Source: Orobanche coerulescens (lineage: Eukaryota; Streptophyta; Magnoliopsida; Lamiales; Orobanchaceae). Taken from it: a DNA stretch of 64,000 nt. The stretch lies in contig JAWKAU010000208.1 in the NCBI GenBank assembly GCA_033398695.1, positions 65,305 through 129,304 of the forward strand, written 5' to 3'. Each line of letters starts with the position of its first letter. Within the stretch, counting starts at the first letter, position 1. Under the pieces are notes generated by a model that saw only the letters and a program-made list of their open reading frames with translations, was not told the DNA's origin and did not search any database. Shown here piece by piece: positions 11,301 to 24,119 of this stretch. The translations under genes and the position numbers were made by a program.

Positions 11301-11744
11301 GATCGGTTCTGTATAAAAAAATGGCCCAACCTACACCAATAATTTTTTCGATCGAAACGAAAACAACCAAACATCTCAAACGAAAACCAACCAAACATCT
11401 CAAACAACAACCAACCAAACATAATTTTTAAGCAACAAATGTATCTCAACGGTTTACAACAAGCATTACCAACTAACTACAAAATAAAAATACACATCCT
11501 TATAAAAGTCCCAAAACTTTTAACTTCATGAACTTACCGATTCGAGAATAACAAGAACCAACCATTTGTATGTCATAGAAAAATCTAAACAAATTTGTTA
11601 AGAAAATATTTCGCCCATTGCGTTCAATTTCTTTAATGCTCTCTTCAGAAGCGCTTAAGTATCAATAAATATCTTTCATATAATTTATGAAAATAAATTT
11701 CAAAACAAAAAAAAAAAATATGATTAATTTGACTTGATAAAATT
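11301..11744. other. CACTA non-coding region between left array and second gene
   Basis: AT-rich DNA with short repeats of 'accaaacatctcaaac' near 11368-11405. It is presumably the 3' untranslated and polyadenylation region of the minus-strand gene. No other feature was seen. Confidence 0.4.
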
Positions 11745-12066
11745 ACCTCCATCCAATTTTCTGCAATCCCAGCCTGAACTATGGTCCGCATCCAGTTCAT
11801 GACATAATATCCACACTCCCAACCACCATTTTGTTTATTACACTAAAAAAATAAATATTAAAAATTGCAATCGGTAAAAGAATATTTGTCAAGCAAGATA
11901 AAATCACACAAAATTATACGTAAGTTTTGGGATTGAAATTTTACTTACTTTGGGATAAATCCATTGAATGACCTGCTTGGATTTACTCGTGTGCGCACCA
12001 TCCAACACTCTCAATGAGGTCACAATACTAGAAGTAAGGAAAACATAATTGTGTTATGAATAGTAC

Positions 12067-12172
12067 AACATATTTCAGCTCATAAACAACATATTCAGCT
12101 CATAAACAACATATTCAGCTCATAAACAACATATTTCAGCTCATAAACAACATATTCAGCTCATAAACAGCT
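12067..12172. repeat. Tandem repeat, 20-21 bp unit
   Basis: The unit 'atattcagctcataaacaac' recurs about five times. Two more copies lie at 12225-12265. It lies between protease exons of the minus-strand CACTA gene, probably in an intron. Confidence 0.9.
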
Positions 12173-13599
12173 CATATTCAGATCTTTCTGATAATTTTAT
12201 TGGCAGTGGTGATGAGAAGGCTTCTGATAAACAACATATTTCAGCTCATAAACAACATATTCGAAGACGCCAGACTTGAAACAATGGAGCAACCAATTAT
12301 AATTGCAGTCAGCTCTTGCCGTGTAACAAATTATAAACGTCTTACATCAATAATTAAAAAAAATAAAAAAACCTTTTGTATAAACAACAACTTCTTATCA
12401 CATTACGAAATACTATCATGGCGTAACAGATTTCATTCTAGATCAGGTTTTCAACAAGAAAAAACGAGATGAAGGAACAAGCACATCAATAGAAACAAAC
12501 CTTGGTAACACCATTTAACTTAACAGTTTTTCTTATTTAAAGCTAACGTATGCACATGCAAATACTAACAGTATTACAAACTGAATAGAAATGTATAAAT
12601 CATTCTATCTTTATTCATTTCACTTCTTCAGAAGCTTACCTCTGCACTATGAATTTGATATCCTGATCGGGCTTACGATGTAATGAACAAAACCACACGG
12701 CAGTCCCTTGCTTAGGTAAAATTACCAAGAGTTGCCAATGTCGCCTGCATTTTGAAAAGAAACAAGCTAATTTTGATAAACAAGTTATAAAATTTCTTAT
12801 TTAACCAAAAGTGTTGCATTGTTTAAAATTTGACGCTAACTGTTAGGTCGTTGTACTTACTCGTGGTGATAAGCTCCTAGAAAAATCTGTTTTTTTGAAT
12901 CCTGGATATGTCGTAGAATGTACGATGTGGCTTCAGACTTCTTATTACCGATACTTTGTATGGACTGAGGCTCAAGGAATCCATACAAATTATCATTCAT
13001 CGTGTCTACGATTAATGATTTTAGGTACCTAATATCCATAAAAAGAAGTTTAACTTTTGATAACTATAAATTAAATGCGATTATTATCGAGTTGTATAAC
13101 CGATTGACACTATAAAATCACAATTTGTTCACTGACTTTAGCAAAAGTGTTTAATGTATGTAATAATCAACAACAACATTGAATCTCAATTAACACTATC
13201 ATCATGATAATGCTACGTTTCAGATAAAAACGATTTAACAAAATCTCAGACATAACACTAACATAAACTCATATTATTAAAAATTAGTTATAAAATTTAC
13301 TTACGTGATCCAGAGTTGTATAACTGAGATGCTAAGCCAATCATCCCCGTGAAAGATTTCTAAAACATCGGTGTGACATATGTACAATGGCACCTCAGTA
13401 TCAACTACGCCAAAGAAATCACCCAACGGCACCCGCAAAGGATTCTTATAAAGGGATGGGGAAATTTGAAGCAATTCCAAAATTGGATCTTGTACGGATT
13501 CTGAATCATCAACCGGCGGAACTCGCTTCTTTTTTGGTTGCACAATATCCTTAAAAAATATTAAATAATATAAAAGTAAGGACATCGGATATAAAACAA

Positions 13600-13945
13600 T
13601 AGAACTCTTTAAATGGGATGAGAAGTGAGGAAATGGTTTCATAGCAGTCAGGTTGATCAGCAAATAACAACCTGACTGTTGCCTTAAATATTTTACAAAA
13701 TTGTTAGAAAAATAAAAAAGAGATCAATCCACCCCTAGTTATTAACATTGTCAACTGAGATTTGTATGTAAAAAGATAAAAATAAAAATAAGGAGCTGGT
13801 TATATAGCAGTCAGGTGAGGAAAAATGTCTGCTGACATAATGAGGAAAATAAGGAGCTGATCCATTTCAACCAAAAATGTCTGCTAACATAATGACAAGT
13901 GAGGAAATGGTTTCATAGCAGTCAGGTTGATCAGCAGCATTCAAA
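13600..13945. repeat. Short duplicated segments in a CACTA intron
   Basis: 'gtgaggaaatggtttcatag' followed by 'cagtcaggttgatcagca' occurs near 13625 and again near 13901. 'atgtctgctgacataatga' and a one-base variant occur near 13826 and 13880. Confidence 0.8.
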
Positions 13946-16184
13946 GGCTTTTATGTCAGCAAATGTGTGACACAAGAGAAATGTATACCCCTTATATCCG
14001 ACTATTATTAGTTATTCTATTTCTATTTAATAAAATGTATACTTTTTCTAATAAAGACAAAAGGAAGAAATACCTGTGCTAAAACAGATTTGATTAGACG
14101 CCTTGGCCATGCAATAAAACCACCTACGGCTTGCCCCACTAAACTTACCTCCGACGTGGGAACCGGGACTGGAGCATCAGGGTCTCGAACATCTTCAACC
14201 ATCACTCTAGCTAAATCACCAGATAGAGGCACACCGTGTAAGGTTGGCCCCCCCTCAATAACTCTCCCAAGGGCTACCAGACGAGGAGGATGCTCATCGA
14301 TATACAACTCAACTCGATCGACCTTGTCCACATTTTTCTCCTCCCCTAAGGGGTTTGCGGCGACAATACAACTCCCTTTGTGACACGTAGAGGAGGTGTG
14401 TCATTATGTCTTGGAGTATGTTGAGATTGATTCAATGATTCCAAAGCGGGCCGAATCGCTTCATTAAGTTTTGTGTGACTTCGTGTGTAATCTCTTGTGT
14501 TAGGCGCTTCAAAAATTCCGGACTTACGATGATGTTGCCGACCCACGAGAACGACCTCCAAAGTACTCTCGAATGCCCACACCGAATCCAACACCACGAA
14601 CACGACCCGGGTGCTCGTCGCCCAACCGCACTGCTAATATATCCTTGCGGCCCTCGTTAACAAAGGAACCACGTGAGCCTTTGCTCCTCAAATTCATCCT
14701 ACAACAAATAAAGATAGAGCATTTGAATAACTTGTAAAACAATCATATATTTAAATAAAAATTAATAACAACAAGTCAAACAGTGAAATGGTCTTTAAGC
14801 ATTTAGAGCTTTCTAGTTATTGAGCGAATGAGTTATTATGATTTAAGTTTTTATTTTTGATGATAACATTATTGTACTTGTAATAATCTTGACCATCCGC
14901 ATGTAATCAAATAACTCATCATTAAGATAAAATAGAAAACGAGTGCACGAGTACCTAAAATAATACCCTAACCTAAAATTATATAATTTTTGACTTTAAA
15001 AAATGTAATTATTTCATGCTAATTTTACGAATTTCGAATAATTTAAAATATTGATTAATTTTCTGATTTTTTAGATCAAATCAAATTCAAAAATAATTTC
15101 AGATTTTTAAATCATTTCTGAATTTAAATATTTTTTAATATTTTTATATTTTATTAACGAAAAATGAACGCCGTTAATTTTTTGGTGCATTTTAGCTTAA
15201 ACACGAGAGTTTTATTATGTACATATAGGAAAAGCGAGAACAAAATTAATAACTTACAATTCTCTTAGCGATCTCGCGTCTTGCATCGAATGTCATCTCA
15301 CCCGATTTCTTAATTCGACCCAACTTATATTTTTGGTGGCGTGTCGGAGGAGATGGAGGATCAACAATTGTATCGGCACTGATTGTTTGGCTTCCTCTTG
15401 CCGTTGCTTTAGTTTACTTTCCATGATCTTCTCTTCAAGCCAATCATAACCTCCACGAGACATCGTATGGGAGCCGTGTTCGATTTTGGATGTCTGTGCT
15501 TTTTCCTTTTTACGTGATTATGAAGAGAAACACTAACACAAGAATAACAATACACAAGCATTGCAAAGAGACAATAAAACTCGATTTACCTCCCAAGAAG
15601 GATCTAGTCCAATCTTTTGAATTCGTCCCAATCGGTCTCCGAGATATTGTATTTTTCACAAGGAGACATGTCCTTGTACGCACCATATACCCGATCACGT
15701 GTCAATTCCGATTTAAACTGTCTCCACTTTAAGCCCCGATTGCAATATCTTATCTTTCAATTGTTCGTTATTGCTAATATCAAAGTTGGACTAACAATAA
15801 CAATGAAAAGTAAAGAATTAGGCAACAATAATAATACGGTAAAATATCTTAAAATGTCCAAACATGCAAGTTAAGTGGATAAGGTTTTACTGAACATACC
15901 AAAACATCCTGCCAAATCATATTCTTATCCGATTCTGGTACTTCTAACCATCTAGGGTGCAAAATAGAAACATTATCTCGAGCAAGTTTTCCCAAATACG
16001 TGCTTAACTTCACTTTATGAGCTCTTTTGGTTTTTCCTGTGACCTTATCGAGGTCAAGCGGTAATTTTTTTCCATCCACTCGTGTTTTTGTCATATCTCT
16101 ACATCGTGTCGATTGTCTAGTTTTTCTCGATATAGTCTCTGTGGTGAAGTGGAACGAGATCTCGGTGGAGTAGACATGTGTCAT

Positions 16185-17421
16185 TTAGTAATAAGTTAAT
16201 AAGAAGATCATAAGCAATGAAATAAAAGAAATTCATTTTTAAGCTATAGACAGTGGAAATATACTTATTGATAGCTAACTTTTAAAATCAATCGTGACTT
16301 TTAAAATCAATCAGCAACTTTTAAAACCTCCTGAAGATTTGAACCTCCTGAAGATTTGAACCTCCTGAAGATTTGAACCCTTATGTAGTAACTTATGTAC
16401 TGCAAATTAACTTATGTCGAACAACGAATATGGAAATACTCACCACCACAAAATAAACTACTGTGCAAATTTAGTTGGGTTTTCAAAATATTTTGCATAT
16501 TATAATTACTAGATGCATTATCAAAGTCAAAGAAAAACCTTTCTCTCAATCCCCTACTTCTTCAAAAATTCAAGTACCTTTGCACAAATTGAGCACTTAA
16601 GCACAAACGCAGTCAAGGATGCCACTAGAAGATCTGACAAACAGTGAGTAACTACATTTTCAGTTATTATTCATATTCTTGATAAAAACAGAAACAATGT
16701 TGTAACAAATAACAAAGACTTATCATGCGGTTTCTATACGCCATTTATCAATGAAAAAGATCATTCAGGAGGAATTATACCTTTCAAAGACAACTCTTCG
16801 TCATCCAAGTGCTATGATCCGGATATCTTTCTGACTCGAAATTCTTGGAGATTCTTATGCTGATATGGACAACAATTTGAAGAATTGTGATGCTGGACAA
16901 CCCCCTTCTGACATCTGTTTTTTATCTTACATAAGGACACCCTGATGATGGGGTGTTTGTAAGGTAAATACAAATTTCAAATAGGTATTTGTAGTTATAA
17001 AAAATAAGTGGGCCTTTTTTGTGATTAGAGTAAACCTCAAGGGTAGTTTTTGTAATTAAACCCAGGATTATTTCCCTTAGATCAGTTAACCTAAAGATTT
17101 ATTTTCTCATTAAAATTGCAGGAGGGAGCGTGTAACGGCCAGTGGAGGTGAAGTTGGAAGGCTTAGCATATTCGGAGGGACTGAGGTGAGATTTCTAGAG
17201 TAAATTCAGTAAATGTCTAAATTGCATTTGTGGTCCGAAACTTGTGGATAATAGCACTTTCCTCCACTTATTTGGGAGTGTGGGCGTTTAAGTAACACTA
17301 ATATTTAATTTTGTGCAAATTGGTGTCTACAAATTTTGGCTCAAAATAAAAAATCGGTTTAGTTAAATGCCACACCCCTAAATAAGTGGACTAGAGCTGA
17401 ATTGTCTACAAGTTAGTGGAC
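16185..17421. other. CACTA internal non-coding DNA
   Basis: It contains three tandem copies of 'cctcctgaagatttgaa' at 16327-16378, followed by a block 'cttatgtagtaacttatgta' that recurs near 27690 on the other side of the nested retrotransposon. No gene was recognised here. Confidence 0.5.
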
Positions 17422-17426
17422 CAAAA

Positions 17427-19755
17427 TGTAACACCCCAAACTAGGCGGATATTACAGTGCCGTAGATCCCCAACTGGGACCCACCAGGCAAATGAAAATG
17501 AATGAATTACATAAGATAAATGTAGTACCGAACTACATTACAACAATAATTACTCCGATGAGGAGTTTAGTTACACACACCAGGACAATACCGAATACTA
17601 GTGTATTTTATATGAAGATAAAATACACAACACTGAATGAAACGGAGTATTCAAATGAAAGTCTGCAGCGGAAAAATAAAGGACAATAACATGAATAACT
17701 GAAAGATCGGGGCCCCCTACTAGTATCACTAGGACTCCTCGACATCAACATGCTATTCCCGTGCGTTTGCCTTGCCATGACCTGAAAAACAAAATCCCCG
17801 GTAAAGTCGATTAAACAGAACAACAATCCTCAAGGGTTGAAAATACACAAACATGATTTAACTGAAGTTATGAAATATCCTTAGTTATGAATTACGCTGA
17901 AGAAGAGTATCATAGTACGCCCGTAGTGTTCTGTGCAAGTGTACAAGACGGATGACCGGACACACCCGTCCTTGTACCTAATTAGTCTCACGGAGGTAAT
18001 CGTTACCGTGTGCATAGTCCAATTGTATCACTCCCAATACATGGCCATCACGTGCCCGTCTAAAAATTCCACACATCCGCACCCGGCCACGCAATATGAA
18101 CCCAGAAGGTCATATGAACAAGAATGACCATAATGAATATCAATGAATAATAATAATCCGACAAAGTCAAGAATGACTCACCGATACGAAAGTGATAATG
18201 AAATGATTGATAGTTTTAATGGAATGGTTGGAACTGCCGTTCTCGTTAATGATGTGATTGTTCAACAATTACAAGTCTCAATATGATTAATACAATGATG
18301 AATGAGTTATGATTATGAATGATCAACAACAAAAGGTATGAATATCCTTTTAACCGAGTAAGAATTAACTTACACAACACCGATGAAGAATGTCCGTCCA
18401 CGAACAACGTCCTAAATGAAGTGTCGGTCGCACGAACAACCTTAATTCAATACAATTACCGACAATCCGATCAATATACGAATTAAACACGAATATAACG
18501 AACTCAAAACGTCGATACGATTAAACTAAGTTCATTGGGGCATTATATCGAATACGTTGTATCCAAACTCCGATTGTTTACAATCAAACCTCGATATCCC
18601 AATATCAAAATCCCCAAGAAGTGTTTCAAACCAACAAACATCTCCAATACGATCAATAATCCGTTATGAATATCCAAAATGTGATTATAACAACAATTAG
18701 TCGAAAATCCCCAATTCCAACTCGATTTACAAGGTGTTCTTGAATAATCCCTCAATAATCCAATGAATCCTTATACAAACTCATAATCATATACATATCC
18801 CTTCATATATCATGATTATAACGTCCAAACATCCTATTTCAACACAAAATCGAAGTCCAAAGTGTTGAAGGAATTACCTCTTGATGATCCAAGTGCTTTA
18901 ATCCGAAGAACACGCGTTAGATTGATTATCCGGGCTTCACGATCGAAAGGAGATGAAGAAAATCAAACACCCAAATGATTTGTGAAGGAAAAACCCTCCC
19001 TCAAGCCTCATCTCTCGGTTGCAAGTGAAAAAAATGTGAAAGGAATGGAAGAAATCTTGAAAAAACGAATTTAAGGGAGTTATCGCTGCCGGACACGGCG
19101 GTTGCGGATCGGCTCGGTGGTGTCGCACTGGTGGCCGACTGCTGGCCGACAGTGACTCTACCTTGTCCTGATTGACACGGTCGCGGCGCGGTGGGCCTCC
19201 CGACTGTGACCCGTCCGGCGGACTCGGCATGACTCGGCCGTGCGAGCGACACGGTCGGGCGTGCTCAGCGATCGGTTCAGCTTATCCGGAAGGGTTCGAC
19301 TCGGCCGTGCCGGGCGACACGGTCGGGTCTGAGGCGAACACCCGGCACTCTCCGGACGAGTACGGCACGGGCCGTGTCGGACGACACGGCCGAGTTCGCT
19401 CGGCAGTGATCGGCCAATGAGCGGTTGAGCTAAAACGACCATAACTCTCTCGTCCGGACTCCGATTGACTCACCGTTTGAACCATTGGAAAGCTAACTCG
19501 ATGCTCTATAATATTGCAAAGATTTAGAATTTTTGGAGTTACCAAAAATTAATGGTGATTTAACAAAGTCGAACTCATATGAGGAAAGTTGAAACAATGA
19601 ACAATAATGATACACCACTCGAAGTTTTTCCGAACGGTGAACACGGTGAATGAATATGATTGGTGAATGATTATAATCGAGTGAATATACACTGGGTGAC
19701 AATCACCGAATGAAATTACTGAATGATAATGACTGAATTACAACCGGGTATTACA
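17427..19755 (-). repeat. 3' LTR of the nested Tekay-like element
   Basis: 2,329 bp, starting TGTAACACCCCAAACTAGG and ending GGGTATTACA. It matches 24646-26943 almost throughout, with mostly 1-3 base gaps. A GC-rich cluster at about 19085-19400 carries many GACACGGTCG/CGGCCGTGTC words. Confidence 0.95.
19085..19400. repeat. GC-rich palindrome cluster in LTR
   Basis: Repeated words such as GACACGG, CGGCCGTG and the palindrome-like block near 19350-19392 (ACGGCACGGGCCGTGTCGG, GACGACACGGCCGAG) occupy about 300 bases. The same block lies at 26290-26600 in the partner LTR. Confidence 0.85.
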
Positions 19756-19772
19756 TACACCCCCCCTTAAAA
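19756..19772 (-). other. Polypurine tract
   Basis: The minus strand reads TTTTAAGGGGGGGTGTA directly before the LTR start TGTAATACCCGG. Confidence 0.75.
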
Positions 19773-19779
19773 GAGTTTC

Positions 19780-20345
19780 GTCCCCGAAACTAAGGGTCAA
19801 ACAACTCGGGATAACACTCCGCATATTCTCCTCGGTTTCCCAAGTGGCCTCTTCGACTCCGTGTCTAGACCACGAATCTTGACCAAAGGGATCGTCTTGT
19901 TCCTCAAGCTGTTTGATTCGCCGCTCTAACACTCGCAGGGACGCTCCTCGTACGAATGATCATCCGCGATCTCGATTTCGTGGCCGAATCAAGTATGTGA
20001 ATCGGGTCGGCAACATACTTCCGCAATCGAGAGACGTGAAACACATTATGAATCCCGCTCAAAGCCGGAGGTAACGCCAATCGATAAGCTAACTCGTCTA
20101 CTCGATCCAAAATTTCAAACGGTCCAATGAATCTTGGGCTCAACTTCCCCGTTTTCCGAAACGGAAAAATACCTCGACTGGGAAATCTTGACCAAAACAT
20201 GGTCACCCGTCTCGAACTCTAGTGGTCGACGATTATCCGCATACGTTTTCGCCGACTGAAATGTCAACATACGACTCTTGATCAAAGCTACCTTCTCCCG
20301 GACGGCTATAAGCATATCGGGCTCGGTGCCGATTGATTCTAACAA
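19780..20345 (-). pseudogene. Integrase C-terminus and chromodomain-like tail (nested element)
   Basis: At 19932-19738 the minus strand reads 'LERRIKQL' and 'RHGVEEATWETEENM', the end of a chromodomain-like module. At 20206-19904 it reads 'KLSPRFIGPFEILDRVDELA' and 'LSGIHNVFHVSRLRKY', the region that precedes it in Ty3/gypsy integrases. The parts are in different frames. Confidence 0.82.
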
Positions 20346-20429
20346 GTCATCCTAACACAAAGGAGATCGACAAAGACGACCGCACAAGGCCTCGTAAGGT
20401 GCCATCTTAATGGAGGCATGCCAACTATA

Positions 20430-21226
20430 CCGTACGTGGACTTAAACAACGGTAATTGGGCTTCCCCATCGTACTAATCGAGGACGCATGCCCTCAACAT
20501 GTCCTCTAATGTCCGAATAGTCCTCTCCGATTGTCCGTCTGACCGAGGATGAAAGGCGACTTGAGATTAAGCCGAGTTCCCATAGCACGATGAACTGATT
20601 TCCAAAAATGGGAAACAAATCGTCCGTCACGATCGGAAACGATACTCTTAGGAGTACCGTGCAGTCTCACTATCTCCTTGATGAACAATCGATCCAGTCT
20701 CTCGGGACCCCACGTATCCTTGACCTCAAGGAAATGAGCTGATTTAGTTGAGCGGTCCACAATCACCCAGATCGCATTCATGCCACGACGACTCGTCGGC
20801 ACACTCGTGATGAAATCCATAGAAATGTCTTCCCACTTCCATTAGGAATAGGAGCGGTATCGACATACTCGCCGTCCGAGGTTCCATCTTGACTTGTTGA
20901 CAGGTTAAGCATCTCGAAACAAATTCTGCGACTTCTCGCTTCATATTACTCCACCAGTAATTTTGTTTCAAGTCCTTGTAAGTCTTGCTGGACCCCGGAT
21001 GAACAGAATAAGGGGTAGCATGAGCTTCTCTCAAAATAGAATTTTTCAACTCGTCATTCGCCGGTACGCACAACCGGTTCTTAAACCTCAAAAGTCCACC
21101 CTCGTGGACCACGAATCCAGGGGCTTTCCCCTGAGCCACATCTTCACGAATGCGCAACAATGCTGGGTCTGAACCCTGATTCTCCCTGATTGCATCCTCA
21201 GAGATGATGAAATCTCTAACATTCAA
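20430..21226 (-). pseudogene. Integrase (nested Tekay-like element)
   Basis: The N-terminal zinc-binding module is in frame at 21226-20890: 'HATPYSVHPGSSKTYKDL' and 'SRCLTCQQVK' supply the His and Cys pairs. The core follows in another frame at 20820-20506 with 'MDFITSVPTSRRGMNAIWVI' (first Asp) and 'SIVSDRDGRFVSHFWKS' (second Asp). The Glu region is frameshifted near 20530 ('TDNRRG' where TDGQSERT would be expected). It is not functional as read. Confidence 0.85.
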
Positions 21227-21599
21227 AGCTGTCCCCGAACTCGCCGGGCTGCACTCGATCTCGGTCTAAGGAATTCTGTTGAAGCTCCTTCGAATCGTTA
21301 AACGAGCATGCATCTGCTCTGAACGGACTTACGACTCAAGGCGTCGGCGACAACGTTCGCCTTGCCCGGTGGTAAAGGATCTCGATATCAAAATCTTTGA
21401 TTAGTTCCAACCACCGTCCTGCCGCATATTTAACTCCTTGTGAGTAAATATATACTTCAACTCTTGTGATTGGTGAAGATCGACAAGTGATTCCATAAAG
21501 GTAACGGCCAAAATTCCAACGCGAAAACCACGGTTACTAGCTCCGTAGTGGGTTGGATAATTAACCACCTAATCCGAGGAAACATCGGATTTACTTAAT

Positions 21600-22300
21600 A
21601 TCTTACGGAGGTTGCAAATCTCGGATAGCCTCCGTCTTCGAGGGTCGACACGAACTCGCAGATGAAATTACATGCCCGAGAAAATCATTTCGGACCTCCG
21701 TAACTCACATTTGGAAAACTTTTCCATAAAGTTGCTCTCGTCTCAACACGTCGAGAACTGAAGAAAATGAACCTCGTGTTCCTCTCGGCTAAGAGAATAA
21801 ATCAAAATGTCGTCGATGAAGACAATAACAACTGATCTAAAAAGTCGATGAAAACCCGATTCATTAACTCCATGAATACCACAGGTGCAATAGTTAGCCC
21901 GAACGGCATAACTACGAGCTCACAATGACCATAGCGTGTATGAAACGCTGTCCTCGCGATATCCGACTCTCGAATCCGCAATGGTGATATACGATCTTAA
22001 GTCGATCTTGGAAAATACGAAGCTCCCGAAGTTGATCTAAAAGATCATCAATACGAGGTAAAGGGTACTACTCTTGATCATCGCCTGCTCAACTCTTGGT
22101 AATTAATACACACACGAGACGAGCCATCCTTCTCCTTGACAGATCACACCGGTGCTCCTCACGGGACGCAATCGGTCGGAGATGACCTTTCTCGAACTAC
22201 TCCTCAAGTTGAATCTTCAACTCCTGCATTCAGTCGGGGCCATCCGATACGGTGCCTTCGATAAAGGGGCGTCGGCTCAACTCACTCCCGAATTCCCTTA
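21600..22300 (-). pseudogene. Reverse transcriptase remnant (nested element)
   Basis: The catalytic box is readable on the minus strand at about 21830-21805 as '[12 protein letters not shown]'. Upstream, 21890-21910 encodes the 'MPFGLT' region, and 22090-22200 keeps pieces of the '[11 protein letters not shown]' region in broken frames. RNase H (about 21300-21550) is too damaged to follow in full. Confidence 0.75.
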
Positions 22301-22329
22301 CTCTATGTGAAGGCAACTAGATAACTCGC

Positions 22330-22845
22330 GGAAATACATCGTCAATCGATGACAATGATACCACGAATGATTGAACATTTCGATTGCCTAGAATGGTCAA
22401 TCGATAAAAGAGATACCAATAATGATTGAACAACTCGATTGCCTTAGAAAGGCCAATCGATGAAGATGATACAATGAATGTTTGAATAACTCGATTGCCT
22501 TTGAAAGGACAATCGGCGAAAATAATACAATGAATGATTGAATAACTCGATTGCCTTAGAAAGGCCAATCGATGAAGATGATACAATGAATGTTTGAATA
22601 ACTCGATTGCCTTTGAAAGGACAATCGGCGAAAATAATAGAATGAATGATTGAATAACTCGATTGCCTTAGAAAGGCCAATCGATGAAAATGATACAATG
22701 AATTATTGAATAACTCGATTGCCTTAGAAAGGCCAATCGGTGAAAATGATACAATGAATGATCGAATGAATCGATTGTCTTAGAAAAGCCAATCGATGGA
22801 AATGATACAATGAATGATTGAATAGTTCGATTGCGGAATTTCTGT
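22330..22845. repeat. Minisatellite, 56-bp unit, about nine copies
   Basis: Each unit carries 'tgaataactcgattgcctt' followed by 'gaaaggccaatcgatgaa' and 'atgatacaatgaatg'. Two sub-types alternate (ccaatcgatgaag / acaatcggcgaaa), suggesting growth by duplicating a two-unit block. It lies between the RT and gag/protease remnants, where no such array exists in the first Tekay-like element. Confidence 0.92.
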
Positions 22846-23336
22846 TTTTCGTCATAAGATAAATTCTCTGGAACAACGGGGATTACTTCGAAGCACACAT
22901 TCGACAACCAACGACGGAAGATAGCGACCAAACGCTAACAAATGCGAGGATAGTATCAAGACGGTTAAACCAACTAATACCGAAATTACATCGTCCTAAG
23001 ATAAATTCACCACGATTAGGTCCACCAACCAATCGCGGTTACTAAGCTTACTTAGGTATGATTAGAAAATTCTTCCATCGTCAGTAGACCGATGGTATGA
23101 GGTCCACAAACAATAGGACTATCCCGAAATAAGTCTATTCAAGCATGATTCGAAATTGAATGAATGCGGTGTTCCTGCATCAACAGGTACACACAAGTTG
23201 AAATAACATTACGAGTATACCTGAAATCATTCGGACCACGGATCGTCGATCCTCCTCATCATATGAATGCAGGACTTGCCGGTCCCGAACCGACGCTCAC
23301 TTTGATAAATACGAGCTCCAACTCTATTTGCTTCCA
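22846..23336 (-). other. Degenerate gag-protease interval
   Basis: Position between the zinc knuckle and RT predicts protease. I could not read an intact DSGA motif. No other feature was seen. Confidence 0.35.
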
Positions 23337-23945
23337 TTATTTTAAGCAGCGATGACAAAGCGATCGATTCAAGCGCTGGTTGCTTGGGGCTGAGATGCCA
23401 CCGAGCCGACTTGGAGTCCTTTCGGCAAAACGGGCCTTATGCCCAAGATTCCCACAATTATAGCACGTGATAGACGGTTTGGACACTCGGTCTTGAAATG
23501 ACCGGCGTTCCACAATTGAAACAGTGATGGCGGGCCGCCGGGAATGAGATCCCGCACGATTATGCGCCGTAGGAGATCGCTCGAAACGATAGGACTCACA
23601 CGAGGCTTCTTGAAGGTTGATGACCACCTTCGGATAGATTACGCCGTTGATTTCCTGTTGACATATGCGAGTTCTTTCGGCCAATTTCCTTAGCGGTGGC
23701 AAATGCGGGAGAGTTCGCTCGATTAATCCGGCGAGTGGCGTAATGATGATTGAGCAACCGCACATGGGTCATCATGGCTGCATAAAAGTGAGTGGATCAA
23801 CCCGAACATCTTCTTATCGAACCGAGTCCTGGGCACGATTTCCCGGCAATGAGTGATTATTTCTCGGGTTTCGGTTCGCACTGCGCCTCTCCCCATGCAT
23901 CCTCGACGCTTCTCTCCATCTTTGGAGTAGGAAGGTCGCATAATG
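23337..23945 (-). pseudogene. Gag C-terminal part with zinc knuckle (nested element)
   Basis: The minus strand reads 'CYNCGNLGHKARF' near 23470, a CCHC-type zinc knuckle of gag whose last Cys is lost to a frameshift. A second one-frame-off stretch 'LFQLWNAGHFKTECPNR' near 23510 looks like another knuckle. The capsid core seen in the first element (WEGWIKEI, WWEAV) was not found, so most of gag has gone. Confidence 0.7.
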
Positions 23946-24119
23946 ATTATATTTCCCGCATGATTAGCACGTTATGATTATGTCATGAGATGATGAAAAT
24001 GAGTATACATGCTCTAACTTAGTGATTATATGAATGATTTCTTGAAGTTACATGATTATCCGATGAAATTCTTGAAATGTTTATCTTGAATAACTTAACA
24101 AGATTGATAATATGATCAT

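Larger units (their letters stand above)
11745..16184 (-). pseudogene. CACTA second gene: plant transposase (Ptta/En/Spm type) with Ulp1-like protease
   Basis: Exon-like pieces on the minus strand follow the usual order. At 16184-15849 'KLSTYLGKLARDNV' and near 15730-15600 'GLKWRQFKSELTRD' fit the plant transposase family. At 14650-14530 'EHPGRVRGVGFGVGIREYFG', and at 14331-14023 'TLHGVPLSGDLARV' with 'VGQAVGGFIAWPRRLI', both recur in CACTA second ORFs. The protease part follows: 13530-13301, 13039-12857, then 'HWQLLVILPKQGTAVWFCSL' near 12740 with the catalytic His. Near 11840-11750 comes 'GGWECGYYVMNWMRT' with the catalytic Cys. Ulp1 (C48) proteases cleave SUMO-like tags; the role in transposition is not known. 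Introns and possible frame breaks were not resolved, so intactness is uncertain. Confidence 0.82.

Noticed and set aside
22317..22931. Minus-strand frames encoding repeated 'FADCPFKGNRVIQTFIVS' proteins
   Set aside because: They are translations of the 56-bp minisatellite. They shift between frames from unit to unit and belong to no protein family.
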